From W0P28-013 sp051870755 (GTDB taxonomy: Bacteria > Bacteroidota > Bacteroidia > Bacteroidales > Paludibacteraceae): a stretch of 64,000 bases of DNA. The stretch is taken from assembly GCA_051870755.1 (NCBI GenBank), contig JBJECE010000036.1:32974-96973 (forward strand), read 5' to 3'. The position numbers and the translations under genes were made by a program. A model generated the notes under the pieces. That model searched no databases. It saw only the letters and a program-made list of their open reading frames with translations, and had not been told where the DNA came from. This document shows, in pieces, positions 6,872-16,994 of this stretch; the first letter of the stretch is position 1, and every line of letters starts with the position of its first letter.

Positions 6872-7855
6872 TTAGCGCCGGCGTTTGCCGAAACCGAACA
6901 CATAGGCAATTTTTACACCCACATCGAAATAACCGCAACGAGGCACTACCTGCGAATTGGTTTGTGCGTGATTGGCTTCCATCAACGGCACCACCACGCG
7001 CTCGACCGGAATGCCGAGATGCGTATCGGTGATGCTGAGCAGCGACAAATTGTCGCCCTGCGGCACCTTGAAAGGCGTCAGCGTATAGTCGGCATACAGG
7101 CCAACGCTAAATTTATGTCCCGATTTCAGTTGTACGTTGTACATGCCATCGACCGCCAAAGCCACGCCAAATTTCGGCCAAGCGGCATAACTCCCCACCG
7201 TTTCGTACACGCCATCGATGCCTGTGCGCAGGCAGGTCGATTGATCGACCACAACGCCATACGTCGGGAATGCACACTTCAAGTCGCTATGTTCGAGCGT
7301 CTGCACAAACTTATTCAGCACCGGAAATTGGAATTTGGCACCGGCATGCACCGTGAAAGGTTCGAACCGCAACGCCACCTGCAACGGCACTTCGAGCATC
7401 AGTTGCGCATGTGTTTCGCGCAATGAACCAATGGTATAAAACACATCGAGCAGCGTGTTTTGGGCACCGGTTACCCGATACGCATCGCTGAAATTGTCGG
7501 CGGCAAACGCGTTTTTCGTATAGGCAACATTCAGGCCGGCCTTGACGCCGATTTCCGTAGTGATAAACAGCGAAAAATCGGTATCGAGTCCCACATTGAT
7601 GCCGGGTTTCAACTGTCCCAACGGCGTGTAATAGACCATGCTGCCCAACCCGATGCGCGGTGCGATGGCAAGCTCCATGGCCGCCTTTCCTTTTTGGCGT
7701 TTTTTACCAAAACCCAACTTGCGGCTGTCAAAACCACGTTGCTGGATGCCGCAATTACAGTCGAATCCGCCGAAATAGAACTTCTTTTTCTTGGCCGGCA
7801 ACGGCATCACACACAACAGTGCCAGCCCGAGTATCAACAAACTTTTCCGTCTCAT
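6872..7855 (-). CDS. Predicted outer-membrane beta-barrel protein
   Basis: A 327-aa protein. It has a signal peptide (MRRKSLLILGLALLCVMPLPA), a basic Lys/Gly-rich stretch, then about 260 residues of alternating hydrophobic strands (for example GLGSMVYYTPLG, INVGLDTDFSLFITTEIGVK, KFSVGLYADYTLTPF). It ends in FDVGVKIAYVFGFGKRRR. This is typical of the porin-family/OmpA-barrel-like proteins found beside large T9SS cargo. Its start overlaps the stop of the 2910-aa LRR gene by 4 bases (ATGA), which strongly suggests coupled translation and a shared role, perhaps surface attachment of the giant protein. No enzymatic motif is seen. Confidence 0.72.
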   Translation of the reverse strand: MRRKSLLILGLALLCVMPLPAKKKKFYFGGFDCNCGIQQRGFDSRKLGFGKKRQKGKAAMELAIAPRIGLGSMVYYTPLGQLKPGINVGLDTDFSLFITTEIGVKAGLNVAYTKNAFAADNFSDAYRVTGAQNTLLDVFYTIGSLRETHAQLMLEVPLQVALRFEPFTVHAGAKFQFPVLNKFVQTLEHSDLKCAFPTYGVVVDQSTCLRTGIDGVYETVGSYAAWPKFGVALAVDGMYNVQLKSGHKFSVGLYADYTLTPFKVPQGDNLSLLSITDTHLGIPVERVVVPLMEANHAQTNSQVVPRCGYFDVGVKIAYVFGFGKRRR

Positions 7856-10800
7856 TGCACCACCATTTTTGCCGTAACGATAGTTTGTCTATCGACGGAG
7901 ATTTGAACCAAATAACAACCGGCCGGAACATCGGCTTTGAAAGCGCTCGTAGCAATGTCGAAACTGAGCACTCGCTGACCGGCAGTGGTGTAAACATCGA
8001 TGTGTGCGCCGGCCGACACATCGAGTGCATCGCCGTCAATCAGCACGACACTGCCCTGTTTCACCGGATTGGGCGACAACATCACATCGGTGGTTGTAAC
8101 CACCTCCAAAGCATCAGGACAAAGCAAAGCAGCCGGTTCGGAGCGGTAATAAAACTCCTCATCGCCAACGATATAGGTAACTTTCACCCAATAGTAACCG
8201 CCCGTGAGCGTTTGTGTTTCGGTGTAGAAATCTTTGGTTGCGCCCTCAATCGGATTGCTATTGCGCAAAAAATTGGGATCGCCGGGCGCACTATTCTGAC
8301 AAACATACCATTGATAAGCCACCGGTTCTTGGTCGCGCAACGGCAACTGATTGTGATTCACCATCAGCAGCCAGCATTCATACTGATTGATAACCAAGCC
8401 CTCAACGATTTTGCCTTGACAGCGTTCCGGTTCTTTGAAATTGAACGTGATGGTCATTTGGTCGCAGTCGTGCGCCACCGTGTGCGTGTAAGTCTTGACA
8501 TCGGCCGGCAGGTCGGCTGCATCAAAGTCCACAATTTCATTGATTGGGAAACCGGTGTACGAGAAATAATTTTCGTCGCGACATACAGCGTCGATAGTCA
8601 TCGTGCGATGGTCGGACGGATTGATGGTCAAATCGAGGTAATAATAATCGTTACACCCCGATGCGCCGGGCACCGACACGCGGCGTTTTATCTGTCCGCC
8701 GACAGGGAATGCCGGATAATCGGGATCGGCAGGCGACACCGTAACCGACCCGTCACTGCCGTAGTTCCACACATACGACGAACCATTGCAAACAGCATCG
8801 GTAACCGTATTCGCAAGCACCAAATTGGCAGCAAAGCGGTCGTCCAGAGCAAGCAGGAGTTTGTATTTTGCCTGACAACTGCCGGAAGGTACCGTCGCCA
8901 CAAACTGCACTATCCACGGTGTTGCGCTAATGGTTGTTTGCTCAATGGTGATGCCATTGTCGGTGTAAACGCCATCGGGACGATAGAATTGAACAGAATC
9001 AAGGTAGTAGCTGAATCCGCCGTCGTTCCATACATACGTTTGGTCGGAACAATAGGCCATCTGTGTAGCATCCGTGTAGGGACTGTACAATGTTTGGTCA
9101 ATCACCGGCGACACGGTCAGTGTCAAGTGATAGAAGCGGTCGCAATGTGTGTTTTTGTCGGCACCTTTGTATGTGTAACATTGCGTGGTGCCTTTTGTCG
9201 TTTTCTCCAATTGGAGTTGTTGTCCGGCCGAATTGAATGCCGTCGCAGTCTGATTGTAATCGGCATAAGTCAGCGTGATGGCCGATACCAGCGCATCGCC
9301 TGCGATGTTCCACACAAAATTTTCGTTTTGACAGACGGTACCTGTGGTAGCATTCGCAGCATCAGTTCCACCGGGGCGTTCGTCGTACACGGGATTGACC
9401 GTCAAGTCGAGCGTGTATTCCTCGAAACAGCCATATTGCGTGCCGCCCGTTTTGCTGACCACATAACGCTGCGTGCCGTTGGGCAGTGTCGTTTTAGAGA
9501 AAGTGCCGGAACTGCCTGCATTACTGAACGGATTCGCCGCCACATCGCCCATGTTGTATTCACTGCTACCCAATGTCAGCACCACTGCGCCCCAAACATT
9601 TTTTAATTCGTATTCCACATTGGCACACACTTGCGCCGTAGTCTGTTCGCGGTGCGTCTGTTGCACGGTCAAATCGAGCGTGTAAGTATCCTCGCATGCG
9701 GTTTGGTTATTGTGCAGCGTTACTTTGTAAGTAAACGTGATTTGTTCTGTCGCCGGTTGCTGCGCCTTCAAGGTACGATCGGCACTTTTGATGGCGGAAT
9801 AAATTCCCGACGAAGTGAATGCCGCCACCGTCCACGTCGGCTCATTGACAAAATCATTACCACTCAACTCGATAGTGGCGCCACTACTGCCTAAATCCCA
9901 TTTGTAAAGTCCTGATTCACAGGATTTATCTGCTTTTTCATCATTTATGGGCTTCGTCGGTTTGTCGAAAATCAGTTGATAAACCGTTGCGCACAAATGA
10001 CCGTTTATGGTACCGCTATGCTCGAACGTTACCGAGCCGCTCGGATTATCGGTGCGTGTCCATAGCGCCGACGTGGCGTTATCAGCAAACGCCGCCTCGT
10101 CGATGGTGATAACAGCGTCATTTTCCACCATCCATTGGTACGCCAATCCGGGACACACGCACGTTGCGTCTTTTACGGTAGTTGTAATGATGTCAACCAA
10201 TTCGACGGTCAAGATTAACGAATCAGAAATTTCGCACTCGCCTCCCGCGCAATTCTCTCGTTGCGCATAGTATTTGTAAATCTCCTCGCGAAAACGGCGA
10301 CCCTTGTCAGTATATGTGCGCACAACCATTTTTTCAATATCCAACGCCGGATCGTGCGTAAGCGTCTGATATTTACCATATTGACTCTTATCTAAGCATT
10401 GACCGAAATCACTCTTATCGAGTGTCGTTATCACTTTATCGGCGTTATCGCGCCACTCGTAGTTCGCATCCTCGCAAATAGTAGCGGTTTGCTCGTTGCG
10501 GTGCGTCAGTTTCACGGGCAAAATCAGCGTGTAAGTATCGACACAAGTGTTGGCATTTTTCAGTTTCACCGCAAACGTATAAGTTACCATTTCGTTCACT
10601 ATAGCCGATTGCGTACGTTTTGAATCAAGTATCAAATTATCCTTACTCGTATCATAAGTGTGCGAAGGTGAATTAATAGCACCTACAGAAAGTTTCCAAG
10701 CCGTACTTGTCGGGTCAAAATCAGCACCGCTAAAGGTCAGATATTCATCGTCGTCAGGGTTATCTGGTGTCAAGTCCCATTGATAAGCGTACTCCTGACA

Positions 10801-13800
10801 ATGCGTTGTCGTTATCGTTTGTATAATGTCAATCGGTGTGTGGGGTTTTTCGAACACCAACTGATAGACCGTATTGCAACTCTGTGGATCGCTTGTATCC
10901 AAGCCTTTGTGCTCGAACATCACCGATCCGTCCTGATTATCGGTGCGTGTCCAACTGCTTGAGGTAGCCGCGCCGCTAAACGCACTTTTGTCAATAGTGA
11001 TAACAGCGCCATTTTCCACCATCCATTTGTACGACAAAGCGGGACACACGCATGTATCGACTGTTACGATAGTGGTAATGGTATCCAGCAACCGAACCGT
11101 CAGCGTCAGCGTAGAAGATTCTTCGCACTTGTTACCTGCAATATTTTTCACTTGCTTATAATATTTGTAAGTCTCTTTGCGCGACTTTTTGCCTGTCGTC
11201 GCATTAGTGTACATTGCAACTTTAAACCAAGATTCATTGTCAGGATTTGCCGGACTAACCGATGGCGCATTATAATTCGTCGGCGTCAGCCTTATGGTTT
11301 GGGTGCCAAAACCGGTGTTCCATAGAAAGTCCTCGTCCTCGCACACCGTGCCGGAAACTTCGTGTTTGACGGAGTTGCCAAGCGTCAATGTGATGGTAGC
11401 CTGCTTATTACAGTGGCCTTTACCGCTATTTTCTGTACGATAATGGAAATCGTAAGTACCACTCGCAGTGAGCTTTATATCGGTTATTTGCGTAGCAGTT
11501 GCCGTTATCGTACCACAAGTATCTGTGCCGGTCGGGTCCACAAGATATGCGTTAGTGGCATCCGGTGTGTATGCCGTACCATCTTTCACAATATTCACAA
11601 ACTCAACCACCTTATCACCAGATGCTTGTAATTGCGGCTTGACATCGAACATATCACAATCGAAGACAATCTCAGGCTTGGTAGCGGACCTATCTTCGAA
11701 AATAAAATTAATGTCCCAGTATGGGGGGGCAGTATATGTATACCATGTTGCATGCTTATCCCATGCACAATCCAAATATTTTTTGCCATTATCTTTAGCG
11801 CCATTAAATGTACCATCTGCTTTACTAACTTGTTTCGGGTCGAAACCGAAATAAAGTGTATCCAATTTTGCGCATCCCGCAAATGTCGATGTAAGATCAC
11901 TCACCTGCGTCAGTTTGTCAAAATTGACAATAGTTGCTAACTCCTCACACCCATAAAACGTACCATTCAGGGAATAAGAAGTAGATGCCTCTGATAATTT
12001 TGCGGATAATTTGATAGAATCCAAGGAACTACACCCATTAAATGTATTTTCCAACGAGCCATCTTTCAAAACATGAAATTTATCGAAATTTGCCACAGTA
12101 TCTAAGTTGCTCAAACCATGGAATAAATTATCTACATTAACAAGTTTATCATAATCGCTCCCCTTAAAAGTTACCTTCTTCAACTTTTGACAGCCGTGAA
12201 AAGTTTTACTTGATTTCTGTTGTGCAGCATTCCATTCTCCAAAAGCCAATAAATCCGACTCAATTATATTCTCTACAAGTTGGTTGCTTGCATCGCGTAT
12301 GAAACCGCGCTTTTGCGTTATATGTTGGTTCCCGACAAAAAACGGCAATGTTATTTCGGTAAGCGCATTACAACCTATAAATGTACCGGCAAGGCTGATT
12401 GTATCCGAAATCAAGTTGTAGAATTCAATACTATCTAATTGACCGCACCCATAGAACGTATAGTTCAGTTGCTTCAAATTTTGAAATGCCGTCAAATTTT
12501 TCACACATCGCAAAGCCGTACAGCCCCAAAAAGTGCCCGGCATACCGATAGAATTCTTATTACCGTTAGTGCCATCGAAAATAACTGTATCCAACGCCGT
12601 ACACCCATCGAATGTGCCTTCGAAAGCTTCAAACGTACCTTGTGTAATACTTTTATTTGTAGCTTGATAAAACGAAGCACCTTCTTGATTCTCTAAACGC
12701 GCCGTCAAATTTGTTAAATCAATTTTCTTAAGACTGGTGCAACCTTTGAATGTTTCGAATAAGCCAATAGTAGATGAACTGCCCACAACATTACCAATAA
12801 ACGAAACATCTTGCAATGCTGCACACCCGCTGAATGTTTGCGATAAGTTAGTGATGTTCGTAAATTTGTCGATTTTCGTTAAACCGGTCAATTTTGCACA
12901 ACCATAAAATGTGCCACACATCGACACCAAATTACTATTTTTAACAAGGTCTGTGTCCTCGCCAAACTTGACCGTGTCTAACGCTGCACACCCAAAGAAA
13001 GTTTGTCCGAAAGCCAACTTTGTTGGGTCTGTGTTGCTGTCATCTCGTAAGGTATTCGAGATGGAACTCAAATCAATTTTTGTAATCGTTGAGCAATTTA
13101 GAAACGTGCGGTAAAGGTGTTGCACCGAATGATTTGCGTCATCTCCGTTATAAAACGCCGCACCCTTCAAAGCAGTACAGCCCGAAAACGTTTGATTTAA
13201 GTCGGTCAGCTGTTTGAACGCATCCAAATTTTCCACTTGTTGTAAGGCCGTACAACCCAAAAAAGTTTGCGGCATACCGATCTCATTCGCGTTTGAAACG
13301 TTAGCATCGAATGTAACTGTTTGCAAAGCCGTACACCCATTGAAAGTATTATCAAACACCGATGCATTGGACTCTGTTGACGTTGGAGCGATCAAATGTG
13401 TATTAGCAGTATAAACAACAACTTTTGTATTGTTCAAATAGGGTGTTAATGTCGTTAAATCAACCTTTTTCAAACGTGTGCAGCCACTAAAAGTACTCTT
13501 CAACGCTATGTCAGTAGCGTTGTTATCTGCAAATTTAATTTGCTCAAAACTTGTACAATTCGTAAATGTTTGAGCAAGATTGGTAATGTATGTCAACCCG
13601 CTCAAATCTATCTCATTATCAGAAGAAGTAGCCGTGCACTTTACTGTTTTCAGAGAATTGTTCCCCCAAAAAGTAGAACTCATGGATAAGGAGTTGGTTC
13701 TCTTTCCTAAAATACACGTTTCCAGATTTTTACATTGATCAAATGTACCATCCAAACTCTTGGTATAATCCATTATGCCCGACAAATCTGCATATCGTAA

Positions 13801-16584
13801 ATTGATACATTTCTTAAATGTATATAAAAATTCTACTTCTCCGCCTCCTTTAGGCTGAACAAGCCAATCAGTCTTAATAGTATCCAAATTACGACAATGG
13901 GCAAAAGTATAAGTTAAACGATTATAATGCTTAGCAGTTTCATCAAGCTGATATACACCATTAGCATTTTTTTTACAACTATAACTATATACAGACTCAA
14001 ATCGTTTGAAATTTGTCAATGTTGCATCACTCAAGGTGGTTAATCCCTGATTACAGTCGAAAGCCCGTTGAATGTGACATGATGCTCCTTGGTTTACTGA
14101 ATTAAAACAAATATTACCAATAGTACAACTATTGTTGCATGTAAAACTATAAATATCCTTATCCCCGGCCGATGTACAATCGCCACCAAATGCCAGATAG
14201 AGCGACAAAATATTCTTAAACGGTATATATAATACCTCACCCTGTTGATAACCGGTATGACCACAAAACGCATACTGCATATCAACTGCTTGGTCTTGAG
14301 CTCCAGACCATGTAGTAGGATCAGTTGGGATTGAACCAGCACCGCCTGTATAAAATTGTACTTTTGTACCGCCGTTCCTAAAGGTTGCGTTCAACGATTC
14401 TATATCTTTGAACATGGTTAAATCTATAGCTTCTTCAACAAATTTACCATTCGTAAATGTCTTAAACGATTTAACGCCATAAAAAGCTTCTGTACATTTC
14501 AAACGAGCATTGTTTGTACTATTGAAGTTACCTTCACTTCCTGCTATCGCAGGTGTTGTACCATTATCTACACCAAACACTAAATTGGTACAATTCTTAA
14601 ACGTACCAACCATGCTACTGATATTCTCTAATTTATTGATATTGTAAATGCCGCAAATTAGGTAGTCTTGTGTCGCCCATTTAGGCTCCGATACACGGTC
14701 GTTTTGAGCAGTTGATTTTTTATACACTCCCCCTTGAATATAATAATAATAAGGAGGTGTTGAAGGATCATATTTAGGTGCTATAGCAAGGTCACCTATA
14801 AAATCGCTACCTACCATAAACAATTTTATACTATCTTCCGGTATTGGATAATAGTAAATATCCGCTATATTTCCAGCAGGGTTTGTATAACCCACACTCT
14901 CAATCGGCTTACCATTCACACGGCACAATCCATAATCAGGATCTGTATGATAATAATATTTTCCGCCGCTTAATTTAGCGGACAAGTCGGTACTCTTAGA
15001 TACAATAAGATTACTACTACTACCATTATCCTTTAAGGCCGTAGCCGCACTAACATCTGGCACTAAATAATACTCACCGGGCAATTCACTGATTTTCACT
15101 TGAATTGGTGTGTTACTGTCATCTCGCAATGCAAAAGTGGAATCTGTTGTCAGGTGAAAAGAACCTTTTAATGTGTCCGACTTATAACTAACAGGAGCAG
15201 AATTAATATCTATAAGACTTGTATTCGTGCCGGCTACATTACTAGGGGTAAAAATATAACTTCCTACAAGCGTCGGGTCTGTAATTATAACAACATCCTT
15301 TGCCGAGATTGCAGAAGGACTATCTAAAATATCCACAACATTAGGAACTCCGGAGCCATTCGCACAATTATCTATCGTCAAATAAAACGTGGCAGGCGAT
15401 GCCAATTTCGGATTTTCTACAATAACCGGCGTACCATAACCATCATTTTCCACATCAGAAATAGCACTGTAGTTTATGTCTAACGCATAATCTTGGGGGG
15501 TGGACAAGTTAAATGCCGGATCGGCTATTGTTTGGCTTGTAGAAGAAAATTGAGTATAAGGATCGTAATACAAAAGATATACTGTTTCGCCGTTTTTACT
15601 TACTTCGATATTTTTGCCTGAACCACATGTAACAAAAGGTGTTGGGCGACTTACACTGCCTGTAGTAATCACATGATGGCCTTTAATATTATGTAAGCCT
15701 ACACATCTAACCTCTTTATTATCATCCGCATCTATTTCCCACCACAGAGCCGCCGGAGAGCTGCTCACAGCATAATTACCTGGTACTATTATTTGTTGAG
15801 TATTAAAATTACAACCGGCAAAAGTGTAATCCAAATTCACACCATTTGTAGTATCCTTTGGCAAATAGACATATTTCAACGATTTGCAATCACGAAAAGT
15901 TCCTTTGAGGCTTTGTATTTTATTGGCCGGCGCACCTGACAAATCGGCATACTGCAAATTTGAGCATTCCCTGAAAGTTTCATCCAAACCATCCTTGTCA
16001 AAACTATCACTAAAACTTAAGGTAACCTGCTTCAATTGATAACAACGAGTAAAAGCATTTTTCCATGAAACAACATTACTATACTGACTTAAACCATAGA
16101 TTGTCTCTAGTGATTGACAATCTTGAAAAGCAAGTGTAAAATCTGTTTCTTTTTCATTCTCTCCGAAGATAATAGGTAAGAAAATCGTTTTCAAATTTTC
16201 AAAACTAGCCAAAGCTAAACGTTCAAAACGGATCTGATTCGTGTACGGATCCGTCCAATCAAAGTATTTGTTGGCTAAATTAATCTCTGTTATTTTATCA
16301 TGAATCGGATATAAGAACGATGATATTTCACCTAACATAGTTTCAGTTAAAGGTTGATTATTAGTAATAGGTTCAATTTGAACATGACAATCCGAATTAG
16401 TAATCGTAGATAAATCAGTAATTGGAGTACCATTCGCATCCCAACAAGACATATCGCCGGTGTTATCTATTTTGACAAATATTTCAACAAATATCTGCCC
16501 TCTCCCTACTTGCGGGAAGGCGAAAAGAAACAGCAGCAAAAATGTGGTAAATAACTGAGTGGAAAGGTGTAGCGGTTTTTTCAT
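7852..16584 (-). CDS. Giant secreted BspA-like leucine-rich-repeat protein with T9SS sorting domain
   Basis: A 2910-aa secreted protein. It has a signal peptide (MKKPLHLSTQLFTTFLLLFL, cleaved near GRG) and a first stack of BspA/TpLRR-type repeats (about nt 15720-16330, F-x-x-C-x-x-L pattern). A non-LRR spacer (14700-15700) and a long second LRR stack follow (about 11690-14690, many units of the type TFxGCxxLxxV). Next comes a series of Cys- and Trp-containing Ig/PKD-like modules (about 8100-11620; recurrent VCEDxxFxW, CVCPxLxYxWMVEN). The C-terminal T9SS type A sorting domain starts near LSPNPVKQGSV and ends TAKMVVQ. BspA-like LRRs mediate adhesion to host matrix and other bacteria. The N-terminal LRR half is clearly more AT-rich than the C-terminal part. 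It heads the operon continuing to 4806. Confidence 0.88.
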   Translation of the reverse strand: MKKPLHLSTQLFTTFLLLFLFAFPQVGRGQIFVEIFVKIDNTGDMSCWDANGTPITDLSTITNSDCHVQIEPITNNQPLTETMLGEISSFLYPIHDKITEINLANKYFDWTDPYTNQIRFERLALASFENLKTIFLPIIFGENEKETDFTLAFQDCQSLETIYGLSQYSNVVSWKNAFTRCYQLKQVTLSFSDSFDKDGLDETFRECSNLQYADLSGAPANKIQSLKGTFRDCKSLKYVYLPKDTTNGVNLDYTFAGCNFNTQQIIVPGNYAVSSSPAALWWEIDADDNKEVRCVGLHNIKGHHVITTGSVSRPTPFVTCGSGKNIEVSKNGETVYLLYYDPYTQFSSTSQTIADPAFNLSTPQDYALDINYSAISDVENDGYGTPVIVENPKLASPATFYLTIDNCANGSGVPNVVDILDSPSAISAKDVVIITDPTLVGSYIFTPSNVAGTNTSLIDINSAPVSYKSDTLKGSFHLTTDSTFALRDDSNTPIQVKISELPGEYYLVPDVSAATALKDNGSSSNLIVSKSTDLSAKLSGGKYYYHTDPDYGLCRVNGKPIESVGYTNPAGNIADIYYYPIPEDSIKLFMVGSDFIGDLAIAPKYDPSTPPYYYYIQGGVYKKSTAQNDRVSEPKWATQDYLICGIYNINKLENISSMVGTFKNCTNLVFGVDNGTTPAIAGSEGNFNSTNNARLKCTEAFYGVKSFKTFTNGKFVEEAIDLTMFKDIESLNATFRNGGTKVQFYTGGAGSIPTDPTTWSGAQDQAVDMQYAFCGHTGYQQGEVLYIPFKNILSLYLAFGGDCTSAGDKDIYSFTCNNSCTIGNICFNSVNQGASCHIQRAFDCNQGLTTLSDATLTNFKRFESVYSYSCKKNANGVYQLDETAKHYNRLTYTFAHCRNLDTIKTDWLVQPKGGGEVEFLYTFKKCINLRYADLSGIMDYTKSLDGTFDQCKNLETCILGKRTNSLSMSSTFWGNNSLKTVKCTATSSDNEIDLSGLTYITNLAQTFTNCTSFEQIKFADNNATDIALKSTFSGCTRLKKVDLTTLTPYLNNTKVVVYTANTHLIAPTSTESNASVFDNTFNGCTALQTVTFDANVSNANEIGMPQTFLGCTALQQVENLDAFKQLTDLNQTFSGCTALKGAAFYNGDDANHSVQHLYRTFLNCSTITKIDLSSISNTLRDDSNTDPTKLAFGQTFFGCAALDTVKFGEDTDLVKNSNLVSMCGTFYGCAKLTGLTKIDKFTNITNLSQTFSGCAALQDVSFIGNVVGSSSTIGLFETFKGCTSLKKIDLTNLTARLENQEGASFYQATNKSITQGTFEAFEGTFDGCTALDTVIFDGTNGNKNSIGMPGTFWGCTALRCVKNLTAFQNLKQLNYTFYGCGQLDSIEFYNLISDTISLAGTFIGCNALTEITLPFFVGNQHITQKRGFIRDASNQLVENIIESDLLAFGEWNAAQQKSSKTFHGCQKLKKVTFKGSDYDKLVNVDNLFHGLSNLDTVANFDKFHVLKDGSLENTFNGCSSLDSIKLSAKLSEASTSYSLNGTFYGCEELATIVNFDKLTQVSDLTSTFAGCAKLDTLYFGFDPKQVSKADGTFNGAKDNGKKYLDCAWDKHATWYTYTAPPYWDINFIFEDRSATKPEIVFDCDMFDVKPQLQASGDKVVEFVNIVKDGTAYTPDATNAYLVDPTGTDTCGTITATATQITDIKLTASGTYDFHYRTENSGKGHCNKQATITLTLGNSVKHEVSGTVCEDEDFLWNTGFGTQTIRLTPTNYNAPSVSPANPDNESWFKVAMYTNATTGKKSRKETYKYYKQVKNIAGNKCEESSTLTLTVRLLDTITTIVTVDTCVCPALSYKWMVENGAVITIDKSAFSGAATSSSWTRTDNQDGSVMFEHKGLDTSDPQSCNTVYQLVFEKPHTPIDIIQTITTTHCQEYAYQWDLTPDNPDDDEYLTFSGADFDPTSTAWKLSVGAINSPSHTYDTSKDNLILDSKRTQSAIVNEMVTYTFAVKLKNANTCVDTYTLILPVKLTHRNEQTATICEDANYEWRDNADKVITTLDKSDFGQCLDKSQYGKYQTLTHDPALDIEKMVVRTYTDKGRRFREEIYKYYAQRENCAGGECEISDSLILTVELVDIITTTVKDATCVCPGLAYQWMVENDAVITIDEAAFADNATSALWTRTDNPSGSVTFEHSGTINGHLCATVYQLIFDKPTKPINDEKADKSCESGLYKWDLGSSGATIELSGNDFVNEPTWTVAAFTSSGIYSAIKSADRTLKAQQPATEQITFTYKVTLHNNQTACEDTYTLDLTVQQTHREQTTAQVCANVEYELKNVWGAVVLTLGSSEYNMGDVAANPFSNAGSSGTFSKTTLPNGTQRYVVSKTGGTQYGCFEEYTLDLTVNPVYDERPGGTDAANATTGTVCQNENFVWNIAGDALVSAITLTYADYNQTATAFNSAGQQLQLEKTTKGTTQCYTYKGADKNTHCDRFYHLTLTVSPVIDQTLYSPYTDATQMAYCSDQTYVWNDGGFSYYLDSVQFYRPDGVYTDNGITIEQTTISATPWIVQFVATVPSGSCQAKYKLLLALDDRFAANLVLANTVTDAVCNGSSYVWNYGSDGSVTVSPADPDYPAFPVGGQIKRRVSVPGASGCNDYYYLDLTINPSDHRTMTIDAVCRDENYFSYTGFPINEIVDFDAADLPADVKTYTHTVAHDCDQMTITFNFKEPERCQGKIVEGLVINQYECWLLMVNHNQLPLRDQEPVAYQWYVCQNSAPGDPNFLRNSNPIEGATKDFYTETQTLTGGYYWVKVTYIVGDEEFYYRSEPAALLCPDALEVVTTTDVMLSPNPVKQGSVVLIDGDALDVSAGAHIDVYTTAGQRVLSFDIATSAFKADVPAGCYLVQISVDRQTIVTAKMVVQ
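9945..11056 (-). repeat. Internal tandem duplication in the LRR gene
   Basis: Two homologous protein blocks, about 10830-11056 and 9945-10165, share CVCP-x-L-x-Y-x-WMVEN-x-AVITID, then SGSVxFEH-type and TVYQLxF-x-KPxxPI segments. The period is about 890 bp. They look like duplicated Ig/PKD-like module sets, diverged in sequence. Confidence 0.7.
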
Positions 16585-16666
16585 AAGCGGTAGGTTTGGC
16601 AGTTAGGTTACATAAACACTTTGGCGGCACACAGCCACCCACAAGCGACTGCACGTCATCAATTTG

Positions 16667-16674
16667 CAAAAATA
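16667..16674 (-). promoter_or_regulatory. -7 box of the LRR operon
   Basis: TATTTTTG on the minus strand, about 85 bases upstream of the ATG at 16584; no -33 element with standard spacing was found. The rest of 16585-16710 holds an A/T-only hairpin (about 16686-16708) that could weakly terminate the upstream HTH gene. Confidence 0.45.
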
Positions 16675-16710
16675 AATTAACAACGTGTAAAAAACAGCCA
16701 AATAGCGTTT

Positions 16711-16965
16711 TTACAAATCGACAGACTGTTGAAAATTATTCACACACAGCCGGTAGGCGTCGGCGTAATATTGGAAGAAATCGTGCTGCAGCGCCACCGA
16801 TATACGCAACAGTTGTGCCGTGTCGATGCTCGCACGCTTGAAAATGCTGTAAATGTTGGTGCGGTCGCAATAGAGTTGTGCAGCCAACCACGGAATGGTA
16901 CGCCCCTGCCGGCGCAGTTCGCGTTCCACCATCTGTCCGATGTGAATTGTAGAAAAGTTTGTCAT
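16711..16965 (-). CDS. Small XRE-type helix-turn-helix protein
   Basis: An 84-aa protein with one HTH domain (roughly residues 8-60). IGQMVERELRRQGRTIPWLA is the first helix region. The turn and recognition helix are AAQLYCDRTNIYSIFKRASI, and LLRISVALQHDFFQYYA is a trailing helix. This pattern (CDRTNIYxIFxR with HDFFxYY) is frequent in small stand-alone regulators of Bacteroidota. Target genes are unknown; by position it might control one of the giant surface genes. The most unusual feature is upstream: a transcript from the promoter at 17258-17288 would carry a ~285-base structured leader. That leader ends in a hairpin plus six T residues directly against this start codon. Confidence 0.78.
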   Translation of the reverse strand: MTNFSTIHIGQMVERELRRQGRTIPWLAAQLYCDRTNIYSIFKRASIDTAQLLRISVALQHDFFQYYADAYRLCVNNFQQSVDL

Positions 16966-16994
16966 AAAAAATGATAATAACGGGCATTACTATC
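16966..16994 (-). terminator. Terminator-like hairpin abutting the HTH start codon
   Basis: On the minus strand an 8-bp stem (16987-16994 with 16973-16980, one G-T pair) with a 6-base loop is followed by ATTTTTT. The T-run touches the ATG at 16965. The stem is A/T-rich and thus weak, which suits conditional attenuation. Confidence 0.5.
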
